Source: Caulobacter sp. (GTDB taxonomy: Bacteria > Pseudomonadota > Alphaproteobacteria > Caulobacterales > Caulobacteraceae). From it: a stretch of DNA of 33,478 bases. Shown here piece after piece: positions 15,770-25,129 of this stretch (positions within the stretch are counted from its first letter, which is position 1; each line of letters starts with the position of its first letter). The DNA is taken from positions 111,668 to 145,145 of the forward strand of contig WGLL01000015.1 in NCBI GenBank assembly GCA_016125585.1, read 5' to 3'. Below the pieces are notes generated by a model. It was given only the letters and a program-made list of their open reading frames with translations. It was not told where the DNA came from and searched no databases. A program made the translations under genes and the position numbers.

Positions 15770-17214
15770 CCGGCCGTCCTCGCGCGAAAGGTCTGGATCA
15801 GGGTGCGGCCGTGCGTGCGCAGGCCGCCGGCGTCCAGCAGCCAGGCCGCGACGCCATAGACCGCGGCCCCGGCCGCGGCCTTCAACAGCAGCTCCGCCAA
15901 GCCGCCGACCGCCGGGAGGACGGGGACGACCAGGATCATCGGGATGCAGGCGGCGCCAGCGCGGGCCAGGGTGTTGACGGGGAGGGGAAGGCGCATGGCC
16001 TTGCGGCCCAGAAACCAGGATGCGCAGGCGCCGGCCGCGTAGCTGATCGCCGTCGCCCACATCGCGCCATCCATGCCGAAGCGGGGCGCCAGGATCAGGT
16101 TCAGCGCCAGATTCAGGGCCGCTGGAAAGGTCATGGCCGCCAGCAGCAGTCCGGTGCGCCGGCCCAGGGTGAAGGCCTGATGCAGGTAGTAGGTGGTGAC
16201 GCCGGAGAAGAACCCGCCCACGGCGATCCATGGGATGACGTGGGCCGCGCCCTCGGCCATGGCCGGGCCGACCAACAGCCTGGCCAGCGGCCCGGCCACC
16301 AGCGCGAGGCCGACCGCGGCCGGCAGGGTCAGCAGCACCATGAAGCTGGCCTGTTCGCGAGCCGTGCGGACCAGGGCGGTCATCCCGCCGCGTTCGAGGG
16401 CCGAGACCATGGCCGGTCCGCCCGCCATGCCCAGCCAGACGAAGATCACGTCCTGGGTGCGGTTCGCGAGGCTGTAGCCGGCATGGTAGACGCCGACGCT
16501 GGCCTCGCCGAGGAATCCGCCCAGCACGAACCGATCGGTGCTGGCGATGACCAGCGACAGGATCAGCGACAGCGACACCGGCACGCCATAGGCCGCATAG
16601 GTTCGCGCGCGGGCCGGCTGCCAACGACCGCCCCGGATCAGCTTGAGCTCGCCGGGCAACACCCAGGCCAGGCTGATCGCCGAAATGGCGGCGAGGCCCA
16701 GCAGCGGCGAGGCGCCGCCCAGACCCATCGCCGCAAGCACGGCCCCGACAGCGAAGCCGCCGACGGTTTGGGTCACGTCGATGGCGGCGGCGGATCCCAC
16801 CTCGCCATCGGCCCGGCGGCGCTCCTGCACCAGCTTGATGGCGCTGCGGAACAGAATGGCCGCCAGTCCGGCGCTTACGGCGATCTTCAACGGGGAATGG
16901 ATCGGCGCCAGCCAGACGGCGGCGGCGGCCAGGAGGGGAAAGCCGAGCCCCAGAACCGACCAGGCGCGATACAGTGTCAGCATATGGTCGGCGGTTTCGC
17001 CCTTTTGCCTCGCCTGAGCCTGGAATCTGGCCATGGCGGCCTCGGTCCAGGTGAAGAGAGCGGTGTGGGCCAGGACCATGGCCGAATAGGCCAGGGCGTA
17101 GACCCCATAGTCGGCTGGGCTGAGCAGACGGGTGAAGACGACAATGGTCAGCAGTCCGACCAGACCCTGGGCCAGGTTGACCGGCAGATAGCCAAGGACG
17201 CCGCGCCAGAACAT
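15766..17214 (-). CDS. hfsF: Holdfast repeat-unit flippase (Wzx/MVF superfamily)
   Basis: Inner-membrane flippase, 482 aa, expected to move lipid-linked holdfast units across the inner membrane. The protein is mostly hydrophobic, with about twelve to fourteen helices. It starts MFWRGVLGYLPVNLAQGLVG, then shows the family's typical first loop VVFTRLLSPADYGVYALAYS (about 26-45) and, mid-protein, VIASTDRFVLGGFLGEASVG (about 223-242), the usual D-R-F-x-L motif of O-antigen transporters. The start ATG lies 4 bp after the hfsE stop and the end overlaps hfsG, so it is firmly inside the operon. No frameshift or truncation is seen. Confidence 0.86.
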   Translation of the reverse strand: MFWRGVLGYLPVNLAQGLVGLLTIVVFTRLLSPADYGVYALAYSAMVLAHTALFTWTEAAMARFQAQARQKGETADHMLTLYRAWSVLGLGFPLLAAAAVWLAPIHSPLKIAVSAGLAAILFRSAIKLVQERRRADGEVGSAAAIDVTQTVGGFAVGAVLAAMGLGGASPLLGLAAISAISLAWVLPGELKLIRGGRWQPARARTYAAYGVPVSLSLILSLVIASTDRFVLGGFLGEASVGVYHAGYSLANRTQDVIFVWLGMAGGPAMVSALERGGMTALVRTAREQASFMVLLTLPAAVGLALVAGPLARLLVGPAMAEGAAHVIPWIAVGGFFSGVTTYYLHQAFTLGRRTGLLLAAMTFPAALNLALNLILAPRFGMDGAMWATAISYAAGACASWFLGRKAMRLPLPVNTLARAGAACIPMILVVPVLPAVGGLAELLLKAAAGAAVYGVAAWLLDAGGLRTHGRTLIQTFRARTAG

Positions 17215-17218
17215 CGTG

Positions 17219-18784
17219 CTAGCGCACCACGTGCCGGTCGCCCAGCAGGCAGGGGATGGTCATCGCCATGATGTAGAGGTCGAGCCAGAACGACTGGCGC
17301 TCGATGTAGTCGATGTCCAGCGCCACCCGCCGCTGCACCAGTTCGGGCGTATCCACCGGCCCGCGGGATCCGTTGACGGCGGCCCAGCCGGTCATGCCGG
17401 GCTTGAGCCGGTGACGGTGAGCATATTCGGCCACCAGCCGGGCGGATTCGGTGTCTCCGGTCTTCATGCCGACGGCGTGCGGGCGGGGACCGACCAGGCT
17501 CATCTCGCCAGCCAGGACATTGAACAGTTGCGGCAGCTCGTCGAGGCTGGTGCGGCGAATGAAACGCCCGATCGAGGTGACCCGGTCATCGTCGCCCGTC
17601 ACCTGCCGCGAGGCGGTGTGATCAGTCATCTCATGCCGCATCGAGCGGAATTTCCAGACCTTGATCTCTTCATTGTTGAAGCCGTGGCGGCGCTGTCGGA
17701 AGAAGACGGGTCCGGGCGTATCCAGCCTGATCATCACCGCCACCAGCGCCATCACCGGCGCCAGAAGCACCAGGGCGAGGGCGCCGATGGCCATGTCCTG
17801 CAGGCGCTTCAACGCCGCGCGACGCTCGTCCGTGGGGGCGCCGGCGACGCGGGCCAGCGGTGCGTTGGCGATGCGGGTGATGGCGGCGGAGGGAGTGTCC
17901 TCGCCGGGCATATCGACGACCAAGCTGATATCGTTGGGCAGGACCGACAGTCGATCCGCAAGGGTCTTGACCCGCGACCGCGCCGCCGAGGTCACGGCGA
18001 TCACCACCTGGTCGACGTAGGGCATGATCCTGTGGCCGATGAGGGCGTTGAGATCGCCCAGAACCGGGACCCCGTGCATCCGTTCGGGCGCACGCTTGTG
18101 ACGGTCGTCGAAGACGCCAACGACGTTCACCTCACGAGTCTTCAGCGCGGCTGTGATCAGACGGTCGGCCGCTTCGGTGGCCCCGACGATGACGATGTTG
18201 GGGGTCAGCAGGCCGCTGTCGCGCCAGCGCCGGACCATCAGCCACCAGATACAGTGCAGCAGGGCCAGGCCGGCGAAGGCGAGGCCGAACCAGAGCCGCA
18301 GCGATTGCGACGGCGGCGCCCCGCCGATGCTCCAGATGGCCGCTGTCATGATCAGACCGGCGCCCACGAATACCGCCACGAGCCGCGCCAGGCGCGTCCA
18401 AAGCCGGCCATAAAGGGGGAACCGATAGAGGCCGCCGGCACCCATCAGCCAGATCAGGATCAGGCCGCCGGCGGCGAAGGGGGTGACCTGGGCCAGGGTG
18501 GCGTTCAACCAGCCCTGCGCGCTGGCGACATGGGCGCCGGCCAGCGCCAGCGCACCGATCGAGCCCGTGTCGACAATGCGGAAAAGCCGTCCGATCAGCC
18601 GGGCCTGGATGCGATTGCGCAGTGGGGTCAGCCGTCCGGGCCGCAGCGGGCCGCGGCGCTCGTCGCCTTCTGTGGCGTCTTCTGAGCCAAGTCCGCGCCG
18701 CACGCTGTCGCGAAGCGCCTTGGCGGCTTCGATCCACGGCTCGTCGGCTTCCGACGATGGTTGAGGGGCGGGAATAGAGGTCAT
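17219..18784 (-). CDS. hfsE: Initiating undecaprenyl-phosphate sugar-1-phosphate transferase
   Basis: Polyisoprenyl-phosphate hexose-1-phosphate transferase, 521 aa, expected to start holdfast synthesis by loading the first sugar phosphate onto undecaprenyl phosphate. About four hydrophobic helices (roughly residues 70-190) come first. A CoA-binding-like domain follows, starting [15 protein letters not shown]. The bacterial sugar transferase domain begins with a membrane-inserting helix near [18 protein letters not shown] and includes [18 protein letters not shown] and [20 protein letters not shown] followed by LVGPRPHAV. The start is ATG 18784 (MTSIPAPQ); no strong ribosome-binding site is visible. 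The frame is open to 18865, but that part is not protein-like. It is first gene of hfsE-F-G-H. C. crescentus has paralogues that can substitute for HfsE. Confidence 0.85.
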   Translation of the reverse strand: MTSIPAPQPSSEADEPWIEAAKALRDSVRRGLGSEDATEGDERRGPLRPGRLTPLRNRIQARLIGRLFRIVDTGSIGALALAGAHVASAQGWLNATLAQVTPFAAGGLILIWLMGAGGLYRFPLYGRLWTRLARLVAVFVGAGLIMTAAIWSIGGAPPSQSLRLWFGLAFAGLALLHCIWWLMVRRWRDSGLLTPNIVIVGATEAADRLITAALKTREVNVVGVFDDRHKRAPERMHGVPVLGDLNALIGHRIMPYVDQVVIAVTSAARSRVKTLADRLSVLPNDISLVVDMPGEDTPSAAITRIANAPLARVAGAPTDERRAALKRLQDMAIGALALVLLAPVMALVAVMIRLDTPGPVFFRQRRHGFNNEEIKVWKFRSMRHEMTDHTASRQVTGDDDRVTSIGRFIRRTSLDELPQLFNVLAGEMSLVGPRPHAVGMKTGDTESARLVAEYAHRHRLKPGMTGWAAVNGSRGPVDTPELVQRRVALDIDYIERQSFWLDLYIMAMTIPCLLGDRHVVR

Positions 18785-18899
18785 GACCAGATCACACTGA
18801 CATGGGGGCCATAAGCACCCGGTTAACAGGGTTCGTCGAAAGGCCGATCTGCTCGATTGCATCAATCTCGCGAACCGGCTATCAGCGCCGTTCGCCTGG

Positions 18900-18992
<93 letters not shown>

Positions 18993-19052
18993 GGCGCTTC
19001 CCGCTGATAAACTCCGGCGTGTCTTCCCCTCCAGGTTGATCTCGCCCGCCAA

Positions 19053-19078
19053 CTGAACGATGGTTTCGTTCAGGAGGG
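19053..19078 (+). promoter_or_regulatory. Hairpin abutting the ribosome-binding site of the hydrolase/protease operon
   Basis: CTGAACGA (19053-19060), a 5-nt loop and TCGTTCAG (19066-19073) form a perfect 8-bp stem. It is directly followed by the Shine-Dalgarno GAGGG (19074-19078), 7 bases before ATG 19086. Coaxial position against the ribosome-binding site suggests translational control or transcript protection. As DNA, CTGAAC and GTTCAG also repeat the half-site seen at 8618-8645, with a different spacing. Confidence 0.45.
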
Positions 19079-19085
19079 TTCCGCG

Positions 19086-20312
19086 ATGAGCATCATCTAC
19101 GTTCACGGGGTCAAGGTCCGCTCGGCTGAGCACGGGCTGCAGCTGAAGAAGCCTTTCTTGCGCTGGCTTGGACCGCGGATCGCTGTCGGCGCGGCGCCCG
19201 CCGAATATATCCCTGTCTTCTGGGGCGATGCGGCGGCCCGTTTCCGCTGGGATCTCAAGTCGCGTCCCCGGACGGCGATCCTGCGCGGCGGGGTCGGCGG
19301 CTTTCCCGACGTCGGCGAACTCCGCAGCCTGAACCTGGACGCCTTGCCGGAGCCGGTCGCGGCCGCGGGGGGACCGGTTCTTGGTGCCGGCCCCGCCGCC
19401 GCGCCGGTCGCCGGGCCCGGGCTGGAGACCCTTGAGGTGGAGCGGCGCGCCGACTTCCTGGCGGACCTCTATCTGGCCATGGCGCCCAGGGCGCGGGAAG
19501 GGGACCCGCTGGTCGATGCGCCGGAGCTGGCCGGCATCGCCGACGCCGCTTCTGCTGTCGCCGCCGAATGGGACGCCATCGTCGCCGGGGCGGCGGACGA
19601 TGACGAGCGCATTGCCCGGCTTCTCCATGCGACCAGCAATCGCCTTGCGGGACCTCTGCTGGCTCAGGGCGGGTTCGAGGACTGGATGGAGAAGGCGGGC
19701 GAGAAGTTCAAACGCGCCTTCAACGCGCCGTTCGATGTCTTCAGCACCCTGGCTGGCGAGTTGCGACCGGTGGCGCATGAGTTTGTCGCCAACTTCCTCG
19801 GCGACGTCCTGATCTATCAGAACGAGCGGATCGGCGCCGACCGCGGGCCGGGCGAAATCCCGCGACGGGTCCTCGAGGCCCTCGCCCGGGCCCAGGCCCG
19901 CAAGGAACAGACGGGAGAGCCGATCATCGTCGTCACCCATTCGATGGGCGGCCAGCTGATCTATGACGCCCTGACCTATTTCGCCGCAAGGGATCCCCGA
20001 TTGGCGAACCTGCGGATCGATCACTGGATCAGCTGTGGCGCCCAGGTGGCCTTCTTTGCCGAACTTGGTCTGTTCCTCGACCAGCCGGACACCCGGGCCC
20101 CGCAGAAGCTTGCCGCACCCGCGCAGGTGTCTCAATGGACCAACTACTACGACATCAATGACCTGGTCGGCTTTGTGATGGCGCCGGTGTTCGATGGCGT
20201 GACGGATCTGGCCTATGACACCGGATACGGTCTGGCGCTCGCTCATACCGGCTTCCTCGCCAGGCCCAGCTTCTTCGAAGCCATGGCCAAGGCGCTGGGG
20301 ACGCCGCCGTGA
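19086..20312 (+). CDS. Alpha/beta-fold serine hydrolase (lipase/esterase-like), partner of caspase-like protease
   Basis: A 408-aa soluble protein without signal peptide. It starts with the hydrolase oxyanion-type strand IIYVHGVKVRS. The nucleophile elbow is IVVTHSMGGQ (G-x-S-x-G class as HSMGG, S286), the likely acid is D356 or D359 in WTNYYDINDLVG, and the likely base is H387 in LALAHTGF, giving a full Ser-Asp-His set in the expected order. A 200-residue Ala/Pro- and acid-rich stretch (about 75-270) between the first strand and the elbow is larger than in simple esterases and could be a lid or partner-binding domain. Start ATG 19086 has GAGGG 7 bases upstream. The stop overlaps the start of the protease gene (GTGA), so the two are translationally coupled. 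The substrate (lipid, ester, peptide) cannot be told; I do not recognise a named family. Confidence 0.8.
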   Translation: MSIIYVHGVKVRSAEHGLQLKKPFLRWLGPRIAVGAAPAEYIPVFWGDAAARFRWDLKSRPRTAILRGGVGGFPDVGELRSLNLDALPEPVAAAGGPVLGAGPAAAPVAGPGLETLEVERRADFLADLYLAMAPRAREGDPLVDAPELAGIADAASAVAAEWDAIVAGAADDDERIARLLHATSNRLAGPLLAQGGFEDWMEKAGEKFKRAFNAPFDVFSTLAGELRPVAHEFVANFLGDVLIYQNERIGADRGPGEIPRRVLEALARAQARKEQTGEPIIVVTHSMGGQLIYDALTYFAARDPRLANLRIDHWISCGAQVAFFAELGLFLDQPDTRAPQKLAAPAQVSQWTNYYDINDLVGFVMAPVFDGVTDLAYDTGYGLALAHTGFLARPSFFEAMAKALGTPP

Positions 20313-22498
20313 CCCTGAAGCCAACCGCGGAGGCGGGCGTCTGGCGTGACGACGCCATGGACCCGCGCGACAAGGGGGCCCACCTGCTGATCGCCGGCAT
20401 CAGCCACTATCCTCATCTGGACGGCGGCGGCCCGAGGGTCGGCAATCATGCCGGAATGGGCCAGCTGGCGGTCTCGGCGAGGACGGCGTTGCGGCTGTTC
20501 GCCTGGTTGCGGGACCAGGGGCAGTTCAGCGGGGCGCCGATCGCCTCCTGCCGGCTGCTGATTTCCCCCTCGCCCGACGAGATGGAAGAGGCCGCCGATC
20601 TGGCGCAGAACCACTTTCTTCCCGGCAATTTCGACGACTTCGCCAGCGCTCTGAAGGGATGGGGCCAGGCGATCTTTCAGGCCACCGGCCCCGGGGAGAA
20701 CACTGCGATGCTGTTCTTTTCCGGCCACGGGCTGGAAATGTTCGGTGAACAGATCTTGCTGGCGCGGGACGCCATGGACCCCGACTCGCCCAACGGTCGC
20801 GCCAATGCCGTCGAGGTCGATCATCTGGTGCGGGCCCTTCGGGGTTTCGGAATCAGCCGCGCCTTCCTGTTCCTGGACGCCTGCCGCAACGACTCCAGCA
20901 CCGTCAGGGCGCTGGGCATCGAAGGTCAAAGGGTGCTCAAGGCCCTGGCCGAACCGCGGCCCCCGCCCACCGCCGTGCCCTGCCTCAAGGCGACGGGAAG
21001 CCGTCAATTCGCCTATCAGGTCGCCGGCGACCCGGCGACCTTCTTCGGCCAGGGCCTGCTGGAGAGCCTCGAGGGCGCGCCGCCGGACTTCGCGCCTTAT
21101 GATTGCTCGGCCGACCCCTGGCGTCTGCCGTTCGGCGCGCTGGAAAGCCGGGTGCGGCAGCGGATCCGGGAACTGATCGCCGCACAGAACGCCAGCGTGA
21201 CCCAGCCTGTCGACCCCTACGGCTTTCCCTACAGCGCCGATGTGGTGGTGGCGCTTCGGTCGCCGCCGCCCGCGCCCGGCCCAGCGCCGGCCCCGTCTGA
21301 CGATGCGGCCGCCGACCTCAGTGACGAAGACGTCGCCATCGAGGATGAGGCGAAAAGCTCTCCGCCGGCCCGCAGGCGGCCAGGACGGTCCCGGGGCGAC
21401 ATCTTCCTTTCCCGCGTTACGCCGGAGCCTGTTGACCGTCTGGATGTCGACGATCCGTCTGGTCTGATGCCGGCCGGTCTGGAGCTGGAGCTTGACCGGA
21501 AGGCCGTCGATGTTTTCGGCGGATTCACGCCGCAAACGGACCTGGACCCTCGCGGTCTGGGAGACTTCGGTTCCATGCACGCCGCCTTCGGCCATGAGGC
21601 GGTTACTGATCCCTGGGTGCGGTCCTTGAGCCTTGTCGACGTCGCGACAGGGGCGGATCTCGACCCTGGGATGCTGTTGCTGGAGGGCGCCTCGCGCCAC
21701 GAGAACGGTGGCGCGATCACCTCCTGGATCGATCTGCGGGTCCCGCGGGGCGATGGCCAGGCGCTCTGGTTGCAAGCCGGGGAGGGGGACAGCCGGCGCG
21801 CGGTGGTGCTGACGCAGGATCCGATGGGCGACATTCCCGTGCGGCTCGAGGCGGTTCATATGTTTGATCCGGACAACGGCTGGAAAATGGACAGTCTGAC
21901 CGCCCGCGTCGCCCGTCTGCCGCAGGTTGACCCGGCCTGGGATGTCCTGTGGGACGCCCAGAAGGCCGAGCAGGTGGGCAGCCTCGCCATCGCCCATGAC
22001 CTGGTGCTGAATTCCCGGATGATGGAGATGATCCTTTATCGCAAGATGGAGGCGCCGATGGCCGCGGCGATGGCGGCGGTCTATCTGCTGAGGTCCGGCG
22101 ATCTTGCGGCTCTGCATGACTGGCCGCGCAATCTGGCCCAATGGTTCGAGTGGTTGCCCGACGGGGCCTATCTGTGGGTCGAGACCCTCAAGGCCCGGTC
22201 CGAGCAGGCGTCGGGCGATGAGCGCGCGGCGATGATCGAACAGGCCATGGACTACTTCCGTATTGGCCTTGGCCGCGGGACGCCCCGGCTGGACCGCGTC
22301 CTGACCATGGCGCTGAGGCAGGCTGCCTGGCTGGCGGAGGAGACGGCGTCGGAGTCCGCCTCCCTGGCCGGCGGGGTTGCGATGCTTCGCGAAGCCTCTC
22401 TCCACGCCGCCGCCAACGGGGTCTACGTCGCCTTCGCGGGCGAGGGCATTTCGTCCGCCCTGGTTGGCGGCCCGCGACAGGTGCTGGCCGAACTCTGA
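20309..22498 (+). CDS. Caspase-fold (peptidase C14-like) protease with large helical C-terminal region
   Basis: A 729-aa protein whose N-terminal 200 residues match the caspase/metacaspase fold. The first strand is HLLIAGISHYPHL, followed by the catalytic histidine strand MLFFSGHGLE (H140) and the catalytic cysteine strand AFLFLDACRND (C192). Both dyad residues are present, so it is probably active. A Pro/Ala-rich linker (about 315-350) leads to a region I do not recognise (about 355-729), beta-rich first and then helical (from about 540), that may sense a signal or bind a partner. No signal peptide or transmembrane helix is seen, so it is cytoplasmic. Start GTG 20309 overlaps the hydrolase stop. 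Bacterial caspase-fold proteases often act in cell-suicide defence or as regulated processing enzymes; which applies here is unknown. Composition is like the host genome. Confidence 0.8.
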   Translation: MTLKPTAEAGVWRDDAMDPRDKGAHLLIAGISHYPHLDGGGPRVGNHAGMGQLAVSARTALRLFAWLRDQGQFSGAPIASCRLLISPSPDEMEEAADLAQNHFLPGNFDDFASALKGWGQAIFQATGPGENTAMLFFSGHGLEMFGEQILLARDAMDPDSPNGRANAVEVDHLVRALRGFGISRAFLFLDACRNDSSTVRALGIEGQRVLKALAEPRPPPTAVPCLKATGSRQFAYQVAGDPATFFGQGLLESLEGAPPDFAPYDCSADPWRLPFGALESRVRQRIRELIAAQNASVTQPVDPYGFPYSADVVVALRSPPPAPGPAPAPSDDAAADLSDEDVAIEDEAKSSPPARRRPGRSRGDIFLSRVTPEPVDRLDVDDPSGLMPAGLELELDRKAVDVFGGFTPQTDLDPRGLGDFGSMHAAFGHEAVTDPWVRSLSLVDVATGADLDPGMLLLEGASRHENGGAITSWIDLRVPRGDGQALWLQAGEGDSRRAVVLTQDPMGDIPVRLEAVHMFDPDNGWKMDSLTARVARLPQVDPAWDVLWDAQKAEQVGSLAIAHDLVLNSRMMEMILYRKMEAPMAAAMAAVYLLRSGDLAALHDWPRNLAQWFEWLPDGAYLWVETLKARSEQASGDERAAMIEQAMDYFRIGLGRGTPRLDRVLTMALRQAAWLAEETASESASLAGGVAMLREASLHAAANGVYVAFAGEGISSALVGGPRQVLAEL

Positions 22499-22515
22499 GC
22501 GGCCCTCGCAGGCTC

Positions 22516-23220
22516 TCAGGCGCGAAGGGGCCCGGGGCGGAGCGCCCGCCAGACGGCCAGCGCCATGATCGGCGCCCATGCCACCGTGAGTCCCAGGGTC
22601 AGCATGGGCAATCGGAGCGGATCGCTGGCCGCCGCGACAAAGCCAAGCGGCGCCGCCAGCAGCAGGATCGCGAGGATCCATCGTCTCGGCCTGGCCTCGA
22701 GGCAGATCGCCGCCAGCGCCATGGCGTGAGCCGCGAGGGCGCCGAACTTGATCCCGGCCGCCGTGCTGGCGATCGGCGCCAGGCCCAGGTTTCGCTCGAT
22801 CCCCGGGGTTATCGCCAACAGGGTGAGGGTCTCGACATAGTCCGCCGCCAGGGCGACGAGGGCCAAACCGATGGCGGCGAGCGCCAGGGGGCTCAGCCGC
22901 GCCCCGCTGAGGAACAAGGCCGCGCAAAGAGCAAAGGCCGTATAGACCGGGATGTAGGCGAAGACATCGAGATGGTTGACGGCGTCCATGGCCGCGATCA
23001 CCGCCGGGCGGCAGCTATCGCTCGGCAGACCAAAGATCGTCTGCAGGGCGTCGAGGGTGCGGGCCAGCTCGAACTCGACGACGGCCCCCTCCGACATGCA
23101 TCCGGCGGCTTCCGAAACCTCCGGCAACAGGCGGAAGGCGACCGTGACCGCAAGAACCAGCACCCCGGCGCATGCCGTCAACGCAGCCCACAGCCGTGGT
23201 GGTCCGATGGTCCTGTTCAT
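22516..23220 (-). CDS. Membrane protein of unknown function, about six helices, 234 aa
   Basis: I do not recognise the family with confidence. Hydrophobic helices lie at about residues 11-31, 87-105, 110-127, 155-174, 181-198 and 206-226. A roughly 50-residue extracytoplasmic-looking loop after helix 1 carries two cysteines (C41 and C70) that could form a disulfide, and an acidic DYVETLTLL segment lies at 127-135. The start is ATG 23220, supported by AGGAGGGG about 6 bases upstream. It converges with the caspase-like gene, with 17 bp between stop codons and no terminator visible. It is probably unrelated to that pair because it is on the other strand, but the close packing leaves open an accessory or immunity role. 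Confidence 0.72.
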   Translation of the reverse strand: MNRTIGPPRLWAALTACAGVLVLAVTVAFRLLPEVSEAAGCMSEGAVVEFELARTLDALQTIFGLPSDSCRPAVIAAMDAVNHLDVFAYIPVYTAFALCAALFLSGARLSPLALAAIGLALVALAADYVETLTLLAITPGIERNLGLAPIASTAAGIKFGALAAHAMALAAICLEARPRRWILAILLLAAPLGFVAAASDPLRLPMLTLGLTVAWAPIMALAVWRALRPGPLRA

Positions 23221-23414
23221 GAGTCTCCCCTCCTGACGCGGAATTATTGAAGCCAGCAAGGGTGTTCCGGCAAGGGGTTGCGGCCAGTCGGCCCTGACGA
23301 CGAGAGACGATGGGCGACGGGGCATCCGGCCCGGGTTGCCGGAGCGGCCAGCGTCTTCCATGAGCGTGACGCGCTCTTCACCCACATCAGCCGGACCCTG
23401 GCCCTCAGCGTCGA

Positions 23415-25040
23415 TTAGCCCCCTGTCAGCCGGTCGCGATAGGTGGTCCGCAGCACCTTCTTGTCGATCTTGCCGGTGGCGGTGAGGGGGACGGGGGCGA
23501 AGATGACGTCGTCGGGCATCCACCATTTGACGATGTGGGGCTCGAGGAAGGCCAGCACCTCTTCCTTCGTCAGGGTCTGGCCCTCGTGGGGCTCGATGAC
23601 CAGCAGGGGGCGTTCCTCCCACTTGGGGTGAGGGACGCCGAAGACGGCGGCGATCTTCACGCCGGGGCAGGCGACGGCGAAGTTCTCCAGGTCGATGGAG
23701 CTGATCCATTCGCCGCCGGTCTTGATCACGTCCTTGGCGCGGTCGGTAATGCGCATGAAGCCCAGGTGATCGAGGGTGGCGATGTCGCCGGTGTCGAACC
23801 AGCCGTCGGCGTCGGCGGCGTCCTCGTCCTTTCGGTAGTAGCGCTGGATGGTCCAGGGGCCGCGCACCAGCAGGGAGCCGGAGGTCGCGCCATCGCGCGG
23901 GGCTTCCTTGCCGTCCTCGTCGACGATCTTCAGTTCGATGCCGAACTGCAGCCGTCCCTGACGGGTCCAGATCACCTCGTCGGCCTCGTCCTCGCCCAGG
24001 GCCGCCAAGGCCGCGGTCGGGGTGGCGACAACGCCGAGGGGACAGGTCTCGGTCATGCCCCAGATCTGCAGCACCTCGACGCCGTGGGTTCTCTTGAAGG
24101 TCTCGGCCATGGCCCGGGGCACGGCGGACCCACCAATGATGATCCGCTTGAGCGCGCCGACTGACCCGCCGGTCTGGTCCAGATGCGCCAGATACATGGT
24201 CCAGATGGTCGGGACCCCGCCGGAGAAGGTGACCCCTTCGGCCGAGATCAGCTCCTGCAGGCTGGCGCCGTCCATCTTCTCGGCCGGCAGGACCAGCTTG
24301 CAGCCGTTGATCGGACAGATGAACGGTAGGCCCCAGGCGGTGGCGTGGTAGAGGCTGGAGCAGGGCATCACCACGTCGAAGGCGGTCAGGCCAAAGGCGC
24401 TGGCGAGGCCCGCCGCCATGGCGTGCAGCACCACGGCCCGGTGGCTGTAGAGCACGCCCTTGGGATCGCCGGTGGTGCCGGAGGTGTAGCAGAGGAAGGC
24501 GCCGCCATTCTCGTCGAGAACCGGCCAGTCGAAGGCCTCCTCCGGCTGCGCCGCGACCAGGGTCTCGTAGTTGAGCGCGCCGACGGTTCCCGGATCATGC
24601 GCCTCGGCGTCCGACATCAGGACGAAGGTCTTGACCGTGGTCATGGCCGGGGCGAGCCGCTCGACGACCGGCTGGAAGGTGCGGTCATAGAACAGCACGG
24701 TGCTTTCGGCGTGTTCCAGAACATAGAGGATCTGGTCGTCGAACAGGCGCGGATTGACCGTATTGAGCACCCCGCCAAGACCCGGCACGGCGTAGAACAG
24801 TTCCAGATGGCGATGGGTGTTCCAGGCCAGGGTGGCGACCCGGTCGCCCGACTTCACCCCCAGCTCCCGCAGCGCCCGGGCCAGCCGGCGGGTCCGGGCG
24901 GCGAGGCCGGCATAGTCATAGCGCTGGATGCGGCCCTCGACGGTGCGGGAGACGATCTCGACCTTCGGATGGGCCGCCTCGACGAAGTTCAGGATGGCGG
25001 TGGTGACCAGGGGCGTGGTCTGCATCAGGCCGGGGATCAA
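23415..25040 (-). CDS. Fatty-acyl-CoA synthetase (AMP-binding family)
   Basis: ATP-dependent acid:CoA ligase, 541 aa, forming acyl-CoA through an acyl-adenylate; cytoplasmic or peripherally membrane-bound. Motifs in order: P-loop [11 protein letters not shown] (185-195), the linker-region [23 protein letters not shown] with the ribose-binding Asp, [18 protein letters not shown], and the C-terminal catalytic lysine in TATGKIDKK (K524). The start is TTG 25040 (TTGATCCCCGGC), chosen because GAGGA lies about 7 bases upstream and MIPGLMQ matches the usual N-terminus of this medium/long-chain group; ATG 25025 lacks a ribosome-binding site. The TetR gene lies 89 bp upstream in the same direction, so control by that regulator is plausible. 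Chain length cannot be read from the sequence. Confidence 0.9.
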   Translation of the reverse strand: MIPGLMQTTPLVTTAILNFVEAAHPKVEIVSRTVEGRIQRYDYAGLAARTRRLARALRELGVKSGDRVATLAWNTHRHLELFYAVPGLGGVLNTVNPRLFDDQILYVLEHAESTVLFYDRTFQPVVERLAPAMTTVKTFVLMSDAEAHDPGTVGALNYETLVAAQPEEAFDWPVLDENGGAFLCYTSGTTGDPKGVLYSHRAVVLHAMAAGLASAFGLTAFDVVMPCSSLYHATAWGLPFICPINGCKLVLPAEKMDGASLQELISAEGVTFSGGVPTIWTMYLAHLDQTGGSVGALKRIIIGGSAVPRAMAETFKRTHGVEVLQIWGMTETCPLGVVATPTAALAALGEDEADEVIWTRQGRLQFGIELKIVDEDGKEAPRDGATSGSLLVRGPWTIQRYYRKDEDAADADGWFDTGDIATLDHLGFMRITDRAKDVIKTGGEWISSIDLENFAVACPGVKIAAVFGVPHPKWEERPLLVIEPHEGQTLTKEEVLAFLEPHIVKWWMPDDVIFAPVPLTATGKIDKKVLRTTYRDRLTGG

Positions 25041-25129
25041 CGGGCGTCCTCACTCTTGTGGTCTTTTGCGGCGCAGCATCGGCGGTCGGCCGCGCCGGTG
25101 TCAATCGAACCGGCGTCAATCGGCCCGGA

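Noticed and set aside
15770..16624. Upstream extension of the hfsG frame
   Set aside because: It overlaps hfsF in another frame, and the ATG at 15769 has the normal overlap with the hfsF stop.
18804..18830. CtrA box upstream of hfsE
   Set aside because: On the minus strand TTAACCGGGTGCTTA keeps the first half but the second half differs from TTAA at two positions; too weak to claim.
20243..22927. Very long open frame (894 codons) on the minus strand opposite the caspase-like gene
   Set aside because: It is a high-G+C shadow: no recognisable motif, low-complexity Arg/Gly/His-rich translation, while the plus strand carries a clear catalytic dyad.
22516..23220. Gasdermin partner for the caspase-like protease
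   Set aside because: The neighbour is a polytopic membrane protein with about six helices, not a soluble pore-forming protein, and it is on the opposite strand.
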